Assembly: GCF_900102105.1 (NCBI RefSeq)
Contig: NZ_FNBB01000002.1
Span: 620,001 to 684,000, forward strand
From: Agrobacterium pusense
GTDB taxonomy: Bacteria > Pseudomonadota > Alphaproteobacteria > Rhizobiales > Rhizobiaceae
Direction of reading: 5' to 3'
DNA length: 64,000 nt
Position numbers and translations under genes: made by a program
The notes under the pieces: model-generated
Told to the model about the DNA's origin: nothing
The model's input: only the letters and a program-made list of their open reading frames with translations
Databases searched by the model: none
Shown: positions 46,094 to 56,705 of the stretch, one piece after another
Layout: the number at the start of each line of letters is the position of its first letter
How positions within the stretch are numbered: position 1 is the stretch's first letter

Positions 46094-46893
46094 GCGGGGA
46101 CATCGAGGACAAGCCGCAGCCGCTTATCGAACATCTGATGGAACTGCGCACACGGCTGATTTGGTCGCTGGGTGCGTTCTTCGTTGCCTTCATCGCCTGT
46201 TTTGCCGTTGCCAAGCATCTCTTCAACCTGCTTGTCATTCCCTATAAGTGGGCGGTTCTCTGGGCTGGCCTTGATGTGACGAAGTCGTCGCTGATCTATA
46301 CCGCGCCGCAGGAATTCTTCTTCACGCAGATCAAGGTCGCCATGTTCGGCGCGATGGTCATCTCCTTTCCGGTGATCGCCTCGCAGCTTTATAAATTCGT
46401 GGCGCCCGGCCTCTACAAGAACGAGCGCGCCGCTTTCCTGCCGTTCCTCGTCGCATCGCCGATCCTGTTCCTCATCGGAGCGGCGCTCGTCTATTTCTTC
46501 TTCACGCCCATGGTCATGTGGTTCTTCCTCGCCATGCAGCAATTGCCAGAAGATGGCGAGGTTGCGATTTCGCTGATGCCGAAGGTGTCGGAATATCTGA
46601 GCCTCATCATGACGCTGGTGCTGTCCTTCGGTCTGGTGTTCCAGCTGCCCGTGGTTACGACGCTTCTGGCGCGCGTGGGCCTTCTGACCAGCGACTGGCT
46701 GCGTGAGAAGCGCAAGTTCGCGATTGTCATGGCCTTTGTGGTCGCGGCCGTGCTGACCCCGCCGGACCCGATGTCCCAGATCGGTCTTGCACTGCCTGCG
46801 ATCATTCTCTACGAGATTTCCATCTACATGGCTCGACTCGTGGAGAGGAAGCGCGCTGCGGAATCCGCAAGCACGGAGCTGGAGGAGACCTGA
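46090..46893 (+). CDS. tatC: Sec-independent translocase subunit TatC
   Basis: 267 residues with six transmembrane helices. The N-terminal signature [16 protein letters not shown] and the first-loop [16 protein letters not shown] are present. TatC is the receptor for twin-arginine signal peptides. It overlaps tatB by 4 nt. A terminator follows. Confidence 0.97.
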   Translation: MSGDIEDKPQPLIEHLMELRTRLIWSLGAFFVAFIACFAVAKHLFNLLVIPYKWAVLWAGLDVTKSSLIYTAPQEFFFTQIKVAMFGAMVISFPVIASQLYKFVAPGLYKNERAAFLPFLVASPILFLIGAALVYFFFTPMVMWFFLAMQQLPEDGEVAISLMPKVSEYLSLIMTLVLSFGLVFQLPVVTTLLARVGLLTSDWLREKRKFAIVMAFVVAAVLTPPDPMSQIGLALPAIILYEISIYMARLVERKRAAESASTELEET

Positions 46894-46929
46894 GTTTTCG
46901 AAGGTCTCGCCGCTCAAGACATCTCCTCG

Positions 46930-46953
46930 CGCCGGGCTTCTGCCCGGCGTTTT
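46930..46953 (+). terminator. Terminator of the tat operon
   Basis: Stem CGCCGGGC/GCCCGGCG with a TTCT loop, followed by TTTT. Confidence 0.85.
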
Positions 46954-46994
46954 GCTGTAAAACATCGGTGATGCAACAACGGTCTGGAACGACG

Positions 46995-48278
46995 ATGCAC
47001 GACATTAAATGGATACGTGAAAACCCCGAAGCTTTTGACGCGGCGCTCGCACGCCGTGGCGCGGAGCCTGCGGCCGCAGGTCTGATCGCGCTCGATGAAA
47101 AGCGCCGTTCCGTCATCCAGTCCCTGCAGGACATGCAGTCCCGCCGCAATGCCGCCTCCAAGGAAATCGGCGCCGCCATGGCGCAGAAGAACATGGAGCT
47201 TGCCGAAAAACTCAAAGCCGAGGTCGCCGACCTCAAGGACAAGATGCCGCGTGCCGAGGAGGAGGACCGCCAGGTCACCGCCGAGTTGAACGACGCCCTG
47301 TCGCGCCTGCCGAACATGCCCTTCGACGATGTGCCCGATGGCAAGGACGAGCATGACAATGTGGTGACCCGCGTCGTCGGCCAGAAGCCCGGCTGGAACC
47401 ACGAGGCCAGGGAACATTTCGAAATCGGCGAAGCGCTTGGTTATATGGATTTCGAGCGGGCCGCCAAACTTTCGGGTTCGCGTTTCACCGTTCTCACCAG
47501 CCAGCTCGCGCGGCTGGAGCGGGCGCTCGGCCAGTTCATGATCGACCTGCACACCTCGGAACATGGCTATACCGAAGTTTCCTCGCCGCTGATGGTGCGC
47601 GACGAGGCGATGTTCGGCACGGGGCAATTGCCGAAATTCTCCGAGGACCTGTTCAAGACCACCGATGGCCGCTGGTTGATCCCGACGGCGGAGGTGACCC
47701 TGACCAACCTCGTGGCCGGCGAAATCCTCGAGCAGGAAAAGCTGCCCCTGCGTTTCACCGCACTCACACCGTCCTTCCGCTCGGAAGCGGGTTCGGCAGG
47801 CCGTGACACGCGCGGCATGCTGCGCCAGCACCAGTTCTGGAAGTGCGAGCTCGTCTCCATCACCGACGCGGAAAGCGCTGTCGCCGAGCATGAGCGCATG
47901 ACGGCCTGCGCCGAGGAAGTGCTGAAGCGGCTGGGCCTGCATTTCCGCACCATGACGCTCTGCACCGGTGACATGGGCTTTGGCGCGCGCAAGACCTACG
48001 ATCTGGAAGTGTGGCTGCCCGGTCAGAATACCTATCGCGAAATCTCGTCCTGCTCGGTCTGCGGCGATTTCCAGGCGCGCCGCATGAATGCGCGCTATCG
48101 CGGCAAGGACGACAAGGCGACGAAGTTCGTGCATACGCTGAACGGTTCCGGCACGGCTGTCGGCCGCTGCCTGATCGCCGTTCTCGAAAATTACCTGAAC
48201 GACGATGGCTCTGTCACAATTCCTGATGTGCTGCTGCCCTATATGGGCGGTCTGACGCGGATCGAAAAGGCGGCTTGA
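46995..48278 (+). CDS. serS: Seryl-tRNA synthetase
   Basis: 427 residues from the ATG at 46995 ([18 protein letters not shown]). The N-terminal long coiled-coil arm (about 25-105) is Lys/Glu-rich. Class II motif 2 is [17 protein letters not shown] and motif 3 [19 protein letters not shown]. It charges tRNA-Ser and is needed for tRNA-Sec if present. The upstream ATG at 46968 has no ribosome site. Confidence 0.98.
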   Translation: MHDIKWIRENPEAFDAALARRGAEPAAAGLIALDEKRRSVIQSLQDMQSRRNAASKEIGAAMAQKNMELAEKLKAEVADLKDKMPRAEEEDRQVTAELNDALSRLPNMPFDDVPDGKDEHDNVVTRVVGQKPGWNHEAREHFEIGEALGYMDFERAAKLSGSRFTVLTSQLARLERALGQFMIDLHTSEHGYTEVSSPLMVRDEAMFGTGQLPKFSEDLFKTTDGRWLIPTAEVTLTNLVAGEILEQEKLPLRFTALTPSFRSEAGSAGRDTRGMLRQHQFWKCELVSITDAESAVAEHERMTACAEEVLKRLGLHFRTMTLCTGDMGFGARKTYDLEVWLPGQNTYREISSCSVCGDFQARRMNARYRGKDDKATKFVHTLNGSGTAVGRCLIAVLENYLNDDGSVTIPDVLLPYMGGLTRIEKAA

Positions 48279-48290
48279 TTTCAAAGATGC

Positions 48291-48406
48291 CGACATGCCG
48301 GACTTGATCCGGCATCCATCCAGCCCAAGTCGTTGGGCTGAAAAGGACTATTCCCGTGGCGCAGACGCGCGTCGACTGGATCCCGGCTCAAGGCCGGGAT
48401 GACGGT
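48291..48406. repeat. Mosaic intergenic repeat, copy 6 (AGCCCAAG core)
   Basis: Arms CATGCCGGACTTGATCCGGC and CCGGCTCAAGGCCGGGATGA; core CAGCCCAAGTCGTTGGGCTG; then GGCGCAGACGCGCGTCG. It combines arms seen in copies 3 and 8 with the core of copy 2. Confidence 0.92.
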
Positions 48407-48451
48407 TCGGGAAGTGTTCTGCCTGAGCAAAATGAAGAGCGGGAGGAAAAC

Positions 48452-49222
48452 ATGCGGATTTTGCTGACGAATGACGACGGTATTCACGCCGAGGGCCTGG
48501 CCGTGCTGGAGCGTATCGCTCGCACGCTCTCCGACGACGTCTGGATCGTTGCGCCGGAGACAGACCAGAGCGGGCTTGCTCACTCCCTGACGCTGTCCGA
48601 GCCGTTGCGTCTTCGCAAGGTTTCCGACAAGCATTTCGCTCTGCGCGGCACGCCGACTGATTGCGTTATCATGGGCATTCGCGAGGTTCTGCCGGAAAAG
48701 CCAGATCTCGTCCTGTCAGGTGTCAATGCCGGCGCCAACATGGCCGATGATGTGACCTATTCCGGTACGATTGCCGGGGCCATTGAAGGCACGCTGCAGG
48801 GCGTGCGGTCTTTTGCGCTCAGCCAGGCCTTCAGCCATGCCGAAGGCCGCGTCGTGCCGTGGGAGGTGGCCGAGACCTATGCGCCCGATCTCATTCGCAA
48901 GCTCATCGATGTCGATCTGCCTGACGGCACCTTCCTCAATCTCAATTTTCCCAATTGCGCGCCAAAGGATGTGCAGGGCGTGTCCGTCACGGGGCAGGGC
49001 AAGCTCGATTTCGGCCTGACGGTGGAAGAACGCCAGGATGGCCGCGGTTTTCCCTATTACTGGCTGCGTTTCGGCGAACGCATGGGCACCTTCCGCGAAG
49101 GCACCGATATCCACGCCTTAAAGCATGGCAAGATTTCCGTCACGCCGCTGAAGCTTGACCTGACGGATTACACGGTGAAGGATCGGGTTGCGCAAGCGCT
49201 TGGATTCGGAGTCGCCGATTGA
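48452..49222 (+). CDS. surE: 5'/3'-nucleotidase SurE
   Basis: 256 residues from the ATG at 48452 with GGGAGGA upstream; the longer frame runs through a repeat. Metal site [16 protein letters not shown], then [17 protein letters not shown] and [20 protein letters not shown]. It dephosphorylates nucleoside monophosphates and is linked to stationary-phase survival. It overlaps pcm. Confidence 0.96.
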   Translation: MRILLTNDDGIHAEGLAVLERIARTLSDDVWIVAPETDQSGLAHSLTLSEPLRLRKVSDKHFALRGTPTDCVIMGIREVLPEKPDLVLSGVNAGANMADDVTYSGTIAGAIEGTLQGVRSFALSQAFSHAEGRVVPWEVAETYAPDLIRKLIDVDLPDGTFLNLNFPNCAPKDVQGVSVTGQGKLDFGLTVEERQDGRGFPYYWLRFGERMGTFREGTDIHALKHGKISVTPLKLDLTDYTVKDRVAQALGFGVAD

Positions 49223-49872
49223 AATCTGCCATGGTCGAAAAGGAAGGTTTTGCAGCTCTCGTTCTGCGCTTGCGGGGCGAGGGGATTTCCGATCTCGACC
49301 TGCTGACGGCGGTTGAGCAGACGCCACGATCCAAATTCGTACCGCCGCAATTTGCCGCCGACGCCTATTCCAGCCGCACCATCCCGATAGACTGCGGTTC
49401 CTTCATGGAAGGGGCCGACATGGCGGTGAAAATCCTCGCCCGCCTGCAGCTGAAACCCGGCCAGCGCGTGCTGGAAATCGGTACCGGCAGCGGTTTCATG
49501 ACGGCGATCATTGCCCGCCGGGTGGAGCGCGTCTTTTCGCTGGAGCGGTACAAGACGCTGGTGCAGCAGGCGCAGAACTGTCTCGATGATCTTGCAATCC
49601 GCAACGTCGTCATCCGCCAGGCGGATGGCAGCAACGGCCTGGTGGGTGAGGGCACTTTTGACCGAATCGTTTCCACGGCGGCCTTCACCACCATGCCCCG
49701 TTTCTTTGCCGAGCAGATCGTTTCCGGCGGTATGATGATCGCGCCGATCATCGTTGAAGGTGATCGCTGCGTGATGACGCGCTTTTCCAAGACCGGCAGC
49801 CGCTTCGAGAAGGAAGGACTGTTCGAGGCGCCCTACCTGCCGCTCAGCACCCATATTGCGCGTCATTTGTGA
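49219..49872 (+). CDS. pcm: Protein-L-isoaspartate O-methyltransferase
   Basis: 217 residues if it starts at the TTG overlapping the surE stop (49219; GGAG 8 nt upstream). The ATG at 49231 ([12 protein letters not shown]) is the alternative. Motifs: [20 protein letters not shown], then [20 protein letters not shown] SAM loop ([19 protein letters not shown]), then [13 protein letters not shown]. It repairs isoaspartyl damage in ageing proteins and is co-transcribed with surE. Confidence 0.93.
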   Translation: MKSAMVEKEGFAALVLRLRGEGISDLDLLTAVEQTPRSKFVPPQFAADAYSSRTIPIDCGSFMEGADMAVKILARLQLKPGQRVLEIGTGSGFMTAIIARRVERVFSLERYKTLVQQAQNCLDDLAIRNVVIRQADGSNGLVGEGTFDRIVSTAAFTTMPRFFAEQIVSGGMMIAPIIVEGDRCVMTRFSKTGSRFEKEGLFEAPYLPLSTHIARHL

Positions 49873-50172
49873 CAAAATGAAAATTTTGGAGACATTGTAT
49901 TTTGGTCTCCTAATGTGCGGAATTTTCGTAAGCATCTGATTTTAAGAGATTTTATTGTTTCATCATGGCGCATCCTGTCTTCGTCATGGTTATCGAAGTG
50001 TCAAAAAAGCGCCAAACGGCTTAACGTTTTAACGGCGTGGTAACACTAACGCGCTTTAATCATAAACATCGACGCATGGTTTTCCCCACCTCGGGAAATG
50101 GGCCTTGCAAGAATTGAAATTTGTGCCGGATCGATCTCGATGCGGCGGGTTGGCGTCAGTGTAGATCGAGTC
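49873..50172. other. 300-bp upstream region of the NlpD-like gene
   Basis: Holds a weak dyad GGAGAC/GTCTCC (49888-49910) just after pcm and, nearer the gene, TTAA-7 nt-GTAA (50029-50043), one base off the CtrA consensus TTAA-N7-TTAA. No gene. Confidence 0.4.
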
Positions 50173-51783
50173 ATGCGTATGAGACATTCGTCTAAAATCG
50201 GAAAATCAGTCGCAAAAATGTTCGCAGCGGCATTGCTGGCAAGCGTCGCAACGGGCTGTAGCTCGGATGCAACGCGGTTCAGCGGCCTCTTTTCCAGTGG
50301 ACCGGATCAGATGACCACGGCGTCAATTCCTGCCCGTCAGGGCGGCGGTGCTTACGGGCAGGCCCCGGTTCCGCAGGGCGACATGAATGGCGGTTACGCC
50401 TCTGCCGCGCCACAGGGAGGTTATGCCAACCAGAACATGGCCGGCAATTCCTATCCGCAGCAATCGGGTGGTTACGGTGGCGTTCAGCCGTCCACGGCCC
50501 GTGCCTCGGCCTCGCCGGTGCAGCGTTCCGAGCTGTCTGCGCCGACAGCCGTGGCGAGCCGCGATCCGTCGACCCGCAACGAAGCCATGGCCCAGCCTTT
50601 CCCGTCCGCCCAGCCCAAGGCCACGCCGTCTCTGGCAGCGCCCGCACGGCAGGCTGCCGCACCCGCCGCTGACAACCTGACCACCGCGACCGTTCGTTCC
50701 GACAAAAACGGCTGGCACACCGATGGCGCCGCCTCCGTGACCCTGCGTCCCGGCGAAAGCATCGCGACCCTCTCCAACCGCTACGGCGTTCCGGAAAAGG
50801 AACTGCTGCGGGTCAATGGCCTGAAGACCGCTTCCGCCGCGCAGGCCGGCCAGTCGATCCTCATTCCGAAGTTCGGCCAGGTCCGCAACGCCGCCAAGGA
50901 TGCCGCCGGCGATATTGCGCTCAACCGCAATGGCGACCAGCCGACACCGCTGCGTGCGCCGGATGGAAACGTGGCCGTGCTGCCGTCCCAGGCCGCCGCC
51001 CGTGACAAGGTTTCTGCTGAAGCTGGCAAACTGACGCCTCCGGGCGGCAAGCCGCTGCCGCCCTCCGGTGGCTACAAGGTTCAGCCGGGCGACAGCCTCG
51101 CCAAGATCGCCCGTGCAAACGGCGTGTCGGTGGCTGCTCTCAAGGCGGCAAACGGTCTCGGCAACGAAAGCATCCGCGTCGGCCAGACGCTCAACATGCC
51201 GGGTGCTTCGACGGATGCCATCAAGACCGCTTCCGTTCCCGCCAAGGAAGCCGCAAAGCCCGTCGAAACCGCATCCGTCAAGCCAGAGCCCTATAAGGCG
51301 CCGGCCGGCGCCGCCGCTCCGGCTGCGCCCGCAACTCCGGCCACCGCCAGTGTCAGCGATATCGAGAAAAAGGCCGACATGGCGTCCGTCGCACCGGAAT
51401 CCACCGGCATCGGCAAATATCGCTGGCCAGTGCGCGGCGCGGTCATCAATAATTTCGGTGACAATGTCGAAGGCAGCCGCAACGACGGCATCAACATTTC
51501 GGTTCCCGAGGGCACGCCGATCAAGGCCGCTGAAAACGGTGTCGTCATCTATGCCGGCAATGGCCTGAAGCAGCTCGGCAACACGGTTCTTGTCCGCCAT
51601 GACGACGGCAAGGTCACGGTATACGGCAACGCTGCCAATCTCGACGTGCAGCGTGGCCAGAAGGTTCAGCGCGGCCAGACCATCGCCACCTCGGGCATGA
51701 CCGGCAGCGCCAAACGTCCGCAGGTTCACTTCGAAGTTCGCAAGGATGCGACGCCGGTGAACCCATCCACTTTCCTTGAATAG
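50173..51783 (+). CDS. nlpD: NlpD-like lipoprotein: two LysM domains and a degenerate LytM domain
   Basis: 536 residues from the ATG at 50173 (ATG 50140 or 50098 would add N-terminal residues). Signal KIGKSVAKMFAAALLASVAT with lipobox ending GC (lipidated Cys about residue 29). Then a Gln/Pro/Ala-rich linker, LysM 1 (about 192-233), LysM 2 (about 300-343, YKVQPGDSLAKIARANGVSV) and a peptidase M23 fold (about 416-536). The zinc ligands are lost (NDGINISVP, RPQVHFEVR), as in amidase activators EnvC/NlpD. The position after surE-pcm mirrors nlpD. Likely an outer-membrane activator of septal hydrolysis. Confidence 0.88.
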   Translation: MRMRHSSKIGKSVAKMFAAALLASVATGCSSDATRFSGLFSSGPDQMTTASIPARQGGGAYGQAPVPQGDMNGGYASAAPQGGYANQNMAGNSYPQQSGGYGGVQPSTARASASPVQRSELSAPTAVASRDPSTRNEAMAQPFPSAQPKATPSLAAPARQAAAPAADNLTTATVRSDKNGWHTDGAASVTLRPGESIATLSNRYGVPEKELLRVNGLKTASAAQAGQSILIPKFGQVRNAAKDAAGDIALNRNGDQPTPLRAPDGNVAVLPSQAAARDKVSAEAGKLTPPGGKPLPPSGGYKVQPGDSLAKIARANGVSVAALKAANGLGNESIRVGQTLNMPGASTDAIKTASVPAKEAAKPVETASVKPEPYKAPAGAAAPAAPATPATASVSDIEKKADMASVAPESTGIGKYRWPVRGAVINNFGDNVEGSRNDGINISVPEGTPIKAAENGVVIYAGNGLKQLGNTVLVRHDDGKVTVYGNAANLDVQRGQKVQRGQTIATSGMTGSAKRPQVHFEVRKDATPVNPSTFLE

Positions 51784-51806
51784 GTATTGCGTCTCAAGGA
51801 ATGATG

Positions 51807-51835
51807 AAGCCGGGTGATGAGCCCGGCTTTTTCAT
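51807..51835 (+). terminator. Terminator of the NlpD-like gene
   Basis: Stem AAGCCGGG/CCCGGCTT with a 7-nt loop and a T-rich tail (TTTTTC). Confidence 0.9.
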
Positions 51836-51917
51836 TTTATGGGGTGATGCGTGCGGAAAAAGTTCTGGAATGGGTGCCTCGGGCTTAGTGGGCATTGGTT
51901 TCTCGCGGTTTTCTCCT

Positions 51918-52034
51918 CCGTCATGCCGGACCCGATCCGGCATCCAGTCGACGCGCGTCTGCGCGGCGGAATGAGTCTCCTCAGCCCAAGGACTTGGGCT
52001 GGCTGGATACCGGCTCAAGGCCGGTACGACGGAT
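51918..52034. repeat. Mosaic intergenic repeat, copy 7 (reversed, AGCCCAAG core)
   Basis: Arms CCGTCATGCCGGACCCGATC and CCGGCTCAAGGCCGGTACGA. The GACGCGCGTCTGCGC stretch precedes the core CAGCCCAAGGACTTGGGCTG, so the inside is inverted relative to copies 2 and 6. Confidence 0.92.
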
Positions 52035-52073
52035 GTGGGGATGCAGCCCAAGTCACGTCGAGCAGCTACGTGT

Positions 52074-52589
52074 CTAACCCCTGACCAGACCCACCGTTTT
52101 CTCGATGAAGTCGGCAATCGCGCCGGTATCGTCGAGATCAAAAACCGGAAGCGCCGTGTCCGTCACCGCGTGATCGGCGGCAATGGCGACGATATGCGGA
52201 TCGAGCGGCGCCAGCGGTTCCGTTTTCGCCGCCTCAACCCGGCGCGCTTCGATTTTCGGGACCGGCTCGTATTTATAACCTTCGATCAGCACCAGGTCGC
52301 ACGGCGCGAGGCGGGAGAGGATGTCTTCGAAGGAGGGCTCCGGTTCGCCGCGCAATTCATGCATGATGGCGAAGCGGGTGCCGGAAACGATGGTGACCTC
52401 GTGCGCGCCGGCCTGCCGGTGACGCCAGCTATCGGCGCCGACCTTGTCAATATCGAAATCGTGATGGGCGTGCTTGATGGTGGAGACACGGTAGCCGCGC
52501 GCCGTCAGTTCGGTCACGATGCGCACGGCAAGACCAGTTTTGCCTGAGTTCTTCCAGCCGGCGATGCCGAAGACCTTTTGTGCCGTCAT
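52074..52589 (-). CDS. mobB: Molybdopterin-guanine dinucleotide biosynthesis adaptor MobB
   Basis: 171 residues. P-loop [15 protein letters not shown], then [20 protein letters not shown] with the [10 protein letters not shown] block, and [16 protein letters not shown]. These are the MobB GTP-binding motifs. It assists MobA in attaching GMP to molybdopterin. Its ATG overlaps the mobA stop by 4 nt. Confidence 0.95.
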   Translation of the reverse strand: MTAQKVFGIAGWKNSGKTGLAVRIVTELTARGYRVSTIKHAHHDFDIDKVGADSWRHRQAGAHEVTIVSGTRFAIMHELRGEPEPSFEDILSRLAPCDLVLIEGYKYEPVPKIEARRVEAAKTEPLAPLDPHIVAIAADHAVTDTALPVFDLDDTGAIADFIEKTVGLVRG

Positions 52590-53212
52590 GCTTCCATGCT
52601 CTCCAGATAGCTGCGCGCCAGTGCAAGCTCATCCGGCGTGTTGATGTTGAAGAACGGATCGAGGCTGCCCTTTGCCGTTTCCAGCGGCGCAAATGCAACC
52701 CCAATGGTGACATGCCGGGCAAGATAAGCGCGGATGCGCCGGTTGGCATCGTTCTTCAGCCATGCCTCGAGATCATCGGCGAGAGCGACCGGCCACAACG
52801 CAAAGACCGGATGAAGCTGGCCGCTGGAGGCGGCAATGACGATTGCATTGTCCGACAGGTGTTCGCAAAGCCGCACCACAAGATCGTCAGGGAAAAACGG
52901 GCTGTCGGCGGGCGCAGTCAGAAAGTGGCTGACCGCGTCGCCGCGGTGCTGGAAATGGCGCATGCCGGCCAGAACGCCCGCGAGCGGACCGGCATGGCCG
53001 TTCAGCGTATCGGGCAGCAGCGGCAGGCCGAAACTTTCCGCCCAGCCATTGGCCGCATTGATGGTGACGTCGCAGACCTGCGGCGTGATGCGGCTGATGA
53101 CACGGGACATGAGAGGCGCATCGCCCAATTGCACCATCGCCTTGTTGCTGCCCATACGCCGCGAAAGCCCGCCGGCGAGTACCAGGCCGGGTATTTCAAA
53201 AGGGGCCGTCAT
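52586..53212 (-). CDS. mobA: Molybdenum cofactor guanylyltransferase MobA
   Basis: 208 residues. The nucleotidyltransferase signature is [20 protein letters not shown], and the metal-binding PADSPFF block follows at about 98. It transfers GMP to Mo-molybdopterin to make bis-MGD. It overlaps the upstream MFS gene by 4 nt (ATGA) and mobB by 4 nt, so translation is coupled through the operon. Confidence 0.95.
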   Translation of the reverse strand: MTAPFEIPGLVLAGGLSRRMGSNKAMVQLGDAPLMSRVISRITPQVCDVTINAANGWAESFGLPLLPDTLNGHAGPLAGVLAGMRHFQHRGDAVSHFLTAPADSPFFPDDLVVRLCEHLSDNAIVIAASSGQLHPVFALWPVALADDLEAWLKNDANRRIRAYLARHVTIGVAFAPLETAKGSLDPFFNINTPDELALARSYLESMEA

Positions 53213-54408
53213 TCCCGCTTTTCCTGCAGCCTTACGATATAGGTGGTGAGGAGGGCGACAAGGCCGGTCGCCAGCATCACCAGAAGAAGCGGCCAGGTTC
53301 CATCCTCTTTTGAAAGAACCGAGGAGGCGAGAACCGAGAGTGCCGCGCCGCCGCCAATGGTCATGGCGCCGCCGAGACCGGATGCTGAGCCAGCCAGATG
53401 CGGCTGGACGCTGACCATGCCGGCATTGGCGCTGGGCAGCGTCACGCCGTTGCCGACGCCGATCAGGGCGAGCGGCACAAAAAACGCATAGGCGCTTTCC
53501 GCCCCGACCGAGATCAGCGCGATGGCGGTGATGATGCCGGCAATGCCGATGACATTGCCCGACAGCATCATGCGGGTGATGCCGATTTCGCTGGCATAAC
53601 GACCGGAGATGAAGTTGCCGAGCATGTATCCGCTGGCCATGAAGAAGAATTGCAGGCCGAGCATGGCCGGCGAAAGCCCATAAAGCACGCTGCCGACAAA
53701 AGGCGCGCCGCCGAGAAAGGAGAAGAACATGCCCGATGAGAAGGTCGAGGTCAGGGCGTAACCCCAGAACAGCGGCGAGCGCAGAAGTTCCGGCCAGGCA
53801 TGGAACTGCTGCGAGAAGCTTGCCGATCTGTTGTGGTTGGTTTCGCCGAGATCGAGCCAGGCGAGCGCCAGGATGCCGAGGCCAAGCAGGCAGAGGAGGG
53901 CGAAGCTTGATTGCCAGCCCGAGATGTCATTGAGCAGGCCGCCAACCGTTGGTCCCACCATCGGCACCACGGACATGCCCATCGTCACATAGCCGATCAT
54001 CGAGGCCGCCTGTTCCATGGGCACCATGTCGCGCACGATCGCGCGGGCCAGCACGAAGCCGGAAACGACGGCCGCCTGCGCCACGCGTCCGATCATGAAG
54101 ACTGTGATATTGGGCGCCAGCATGCACACAAGCGTCGCGACGATCATGACGGCGATGCTGGCGAGCATGACGGGGCGGCGCCCGAAGAGGTCGGAGAGCG
54201 GGCCGATGACGAGCTGCAGGCAGGCGGTGGCGGCGAGATAACCCGAGACGGCGAATTGCATCACCGCGTAATCGGTCTCGAAATACACTGCCATCGTCGC
54301 AAGCGAGGGCAGGAACACATTCATGCACAGCGCCGCGACACCGGCGATGACGACCAGCGTGATGATGTGGGGTGGGGTGGTTCTGTCCAGAAAACGGCCG
54401 CCGTTCAT
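53209..54408 (-). CDS. Bcr/CflA-family MFS efflux transporter
   Basis: 399 residues, twelve transmembrane segments. Motif A reads [20 protein letters not shown], then the TM4 region [20 protein letters not shown] followed by IVRDMV, as in Bcr/CflA drug exporters. Substrate unknown. It starts 1 nt after the DMT gene stop and overlaps mobA, so it is inside the mob operon, an unusual partner. Confidence 0.9.
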   Translation of the reverse strand: MNGGRFLDRTTPPHIITLVVIAGVAALCMNVFLPSLATMAVYFETDYAVMQFAVSGYLAATACLQLVIGPLSDLFGRRPVMLASIAVMIVATLVCMLAPNITVFMIGRVAQAAVVSGFVLARAIVRDMVPMEQAASMIGYVTMGMSVVPMVGPTVGGLLNDISGWQSSFALLCLLGLGILALAWLDLGETNHNRSASFSQQFHAWPELLRSPLFWGYALTSTFSSGMFFSFLGGAPFVGSVLYGLSPAMLGLQFFFMASGYMLGNFISGRYASEIGITRMMLSGNVIGIAGIITAIALISVGAESAYAFFVPLALIGVGNGVTLPSANAGMVSVQPHLAGSASGLGGAMTIGGGAALSVLASSVLSKEDGTWPLLLVMLATGLVALLTTYIVRLQEKRE

Positions 54409-54409
54409 G

Positions 54410-55378
54410 TCATTCTCCCGCCTCTTCCGTTACGGCAGCTTTCGTTACGGAAGCCGGCCGTACGGTGGTCACGGCAGTGGGGGTGGCGGCCGCGCGCTTG
54501 GCCATCTGCGAGCGCTTGCGCAGGCTTTCCCGGTAGAAGGTATAAAGGCCCGAACCGATGATGATCGTGGCACCGATGATGGTGTAATTGTCGATCTTCT
54601 CGTTGAAGAAGAATATACCGATCATGAAACCCCAGAGCAGGCCGGTATAACGAAACGGCGCGACGAAGGAAATTTCGCCCGATCTCATCGACAATATGAT
54701 CGCCTGGTAGCCGACCAGCACCAGAATGGCCGAGGCGGCCAGATGCGAGACGATCGTGACGTTCATAGGCTGCCAGCCGCCGAAGGGCAGGATCAAGAGG
54801 CCGCCCACTGCCATGTTTACGAAGGCGGTGATGACGGTGATCGCAAGCGAAGGCACATCGGCGTACATTTTCCGCGTCAGCAGATCACGCGCGGCGGTGA
54901 CGGCCAGCGATGCGACAACCAGCAGCGCGCCCGGCGTAAAGCCTTCCGGGCCGGGCCGGATGATGACGAGCACGCCGATGAAACCGACGATGATCGCCAC
55001 CCAGCGCCGCCAGCCCACAGGTTCGCGCAGGAACAACGCCGCACCCAGCGTCACCACCAGCGGCAGGGACTGCAATATGGCCGAAGCATTGGAAAATTCG
55101 ATGAGGCCGAGCGCCGTCAGATAAAGAACGGCGGCGGTCACCTCGCAGAGACAGCGCAGGATGATGATGGGGCGCAAAAGGGTTTTCAGGGGCCGGAGCG
55201 CGCCGAAATGCCGGGCCGCGATATAGATCAGCACCACGGTCATGATGCCGCGGACGAACATGATCTGACCGGTGTTGATGTAGGGGGTGACGGACTTCGT
55301 CAGCGCGTCGTTGGCCGTGAAGCTTGCCATTGCGAGCGCCATGAAAAGCGCGCCGCGCGTATTGTCCGTCAATGCCAT
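54410..55378 (-). CDS. DMT-superfamily (EamA) permease
   Basis: 322 residues from the ATG at 55378; a TTG two codons earlier is less likely. Ten hydrophobic helices forming two EamA repeats (about 6-145 and 150-290). Visible features are ASFTANDALTKSVTPYINTG, IMFVRGIMTVVLIY and SMRSGEISFVAPFRYTGLLW. The tail after about 295 is Ala/Thr/Val-rich. It is the first gene of the permease-MFS-mobA-mobB unit. Possible metabolite exporter. Confidence 0.9.
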   Translation of the reverse strand: MALTDNTRGALFMALAMASFTANDALTKSVTPYINTGQIMFVRGIMTVVLIYIAARHFGALRPLKTLLRPIIILRCLCEVTAAVLYLTALGLIEFSNASAILQSLPLVVTLGAALFLREPVGWRRWVAIIVGFIGVLVIIRPGPEGFTPGALLVVASLAVTAARDLLTRKMYADVPSLAITVITAFVNMAVGGLLILPFGGWQPMNVTIVSHLAASAILVLVGYQAIILSMRSGEISFVAPFRYTGLLWGFMIGIFFFNEKIDNYTIIGATIIIGSGLYTFYRESLRKRSQMAKRAAATPTAVTTVRPASVTKAAVTEEAGE

Positions 55379-55548
55379 TCCCAAATATCCCAGACCATGC
55401 GCAGTTTACTCCGCCCGCCCTCCGGGCGATCTGGAGCCGCCGTTACGGCGCAACCACGCATTCCTCCATATAAAGAGACGTGGCACGGCAGAGCTGGCAA
55501 TTCAACCGTTTATATGGGTGGGTGGATGAGAAAGACGTTCAGCCAGCC

Positions 55549-56598
55549 TCAGCCGCCTGTCACGCTCATATGGCGGGAGACTGCGGGTCGGTTGTGGGTG
55601 CGGTCGATGATGAAATCGTGTCCTTTCGGCTTGCGCAGAAGGGCTTCATCGATGGCGCTGGAAAGATAGGCGTCGCTGTCGGACGCGCGCAGCGCCGTGC
55701 GCAGATCGGCAGCGTCGTCCTGGCCGAGACACATATAGAGCGTGCCGGTACAGGTGAGACGGACACGATTGCAGCTTTCGCAGAAATTATGGGTCATGGG
55801 CGTGATGAAGCCCAGCCGGCCGCCGGTTTCCTTCACCGTCACGTAACGGGCCGGGCCGCCGGTCTGGTAATCGCTGTCGATGAGCGTGAAGCTCTGCTCG
55901 AGATCGCTGCGCAATTTTGAAAGCGGCAGATAACGGTCGGTGCGGTCTTCCTCGATCTCGCCCATCGGCATGGTCTCGATGACCGTCAGGTCCATGCCGC
56001 GGCCGTGGGCGAAGCGCATCAGCTCCGGCATTTCGGCATCGTTGAAGTCCTTCAGCGCAACGGCGTTGAGTTTCACCTTGATGCCTGCCGCCTGTGCGGC
56101 ATCGAGCCCCTCCATCACCCGGTCGATATCCCCCCAGCGGGTGATATGGCGGAATTTATCGCTGTCGAGCGTATCGAGGGAGACATTGATGCGGCGCACG
56201 CCGCAATCGGCGAGTTCGGCTGCGAATTTCGCCAGCTGTGAGCCGTTGGTGGTCAGCGTCAATTCCTCGAGCGCACCGCTCTCGACATGCCGCCCGAGGT
56301 TCCTCACCAGGGACATGATGTTCTTGCGCACCAGCGGCTCACCGCCGGTCAGCCTCAGCTTGCGGACGCCGCGCGTTATGAAGACGGAACAGAGCCGGTC
56401 GAGTTCTTCGAGCGTCAGAAGGTCCTTCTTCGGCAGGAAGGTCATGTGTTCGGACATGCAATAGGTACAGCGAAAATCGCAGCGGTCGGTCACGGAAACG
56501 CGCAAATAGGTGATGGCGCGGCCGAAAGGGTCCACCATCGGTGCGTTGTTTTCCGTCAGGAACTGCGCTTTTCCAAGCGATCCGGGGAAACTGTTCAC
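55549..56598 (-). CDS. moaA: GTP 3',8-cyclase MoaA
   Basis: 349 residues from the GTG at 56598 (GAGG about 8 nt upstream); a TTG at 56631 is less likely. Radical-SAM cluster CDFRCTYCM, the SAM motif GGEPLVRK, and the C-terminal second cluster [20 protein letters not shown]. It ends in the functional GlyGly pair. MoaA starts molybdopterin synthesis by converting GTP to the cyclic dehydro intermediate. It lies upstream of the mob genes but with a 170-bp gap. Confidence 0.96.
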   Translation of the reverse strand: MNSFPGSLGKAQFLTENNAPMVDPFGRAITYLRVSVTDRCDFRCTYCMSEHMTFLPKKDLLTLEELDRLCSVFITRGVRKLRLTGGEPLVRKNIMSLVRNLGRHVESGALEELTLTTNGSQLAKFAAELADCGVRRINVSLDTLDSDKFRHITRWGDIDRVMEGLDAAQAAGIKVKLNAVALKDFNDAEMPELMRFAHGRGMDLTVIETMPMGEIEEDRTDRYLPLSKLRSDLEQSFTLIDSDYQTGGPARYVTVKETGGRLGFITPMTHNFCESCNRVRLTCTGTLYMCLGQDDAADLRTALRASDSDAYLSSAIDEALLRKPKGHDFIIDRTHNRPAVSRHMSVTGG

Positions 56599-56705
56599 GT
56601 CTCCATCCTCATTGCGCGATGCGCCCCTCAAATGATGTAGTGGCTTGCCTATCCTGAGGCAAGTCCGTAATTCTGACGCATGTGATGAGCTTGCGGAAGT
56701 GAAAA

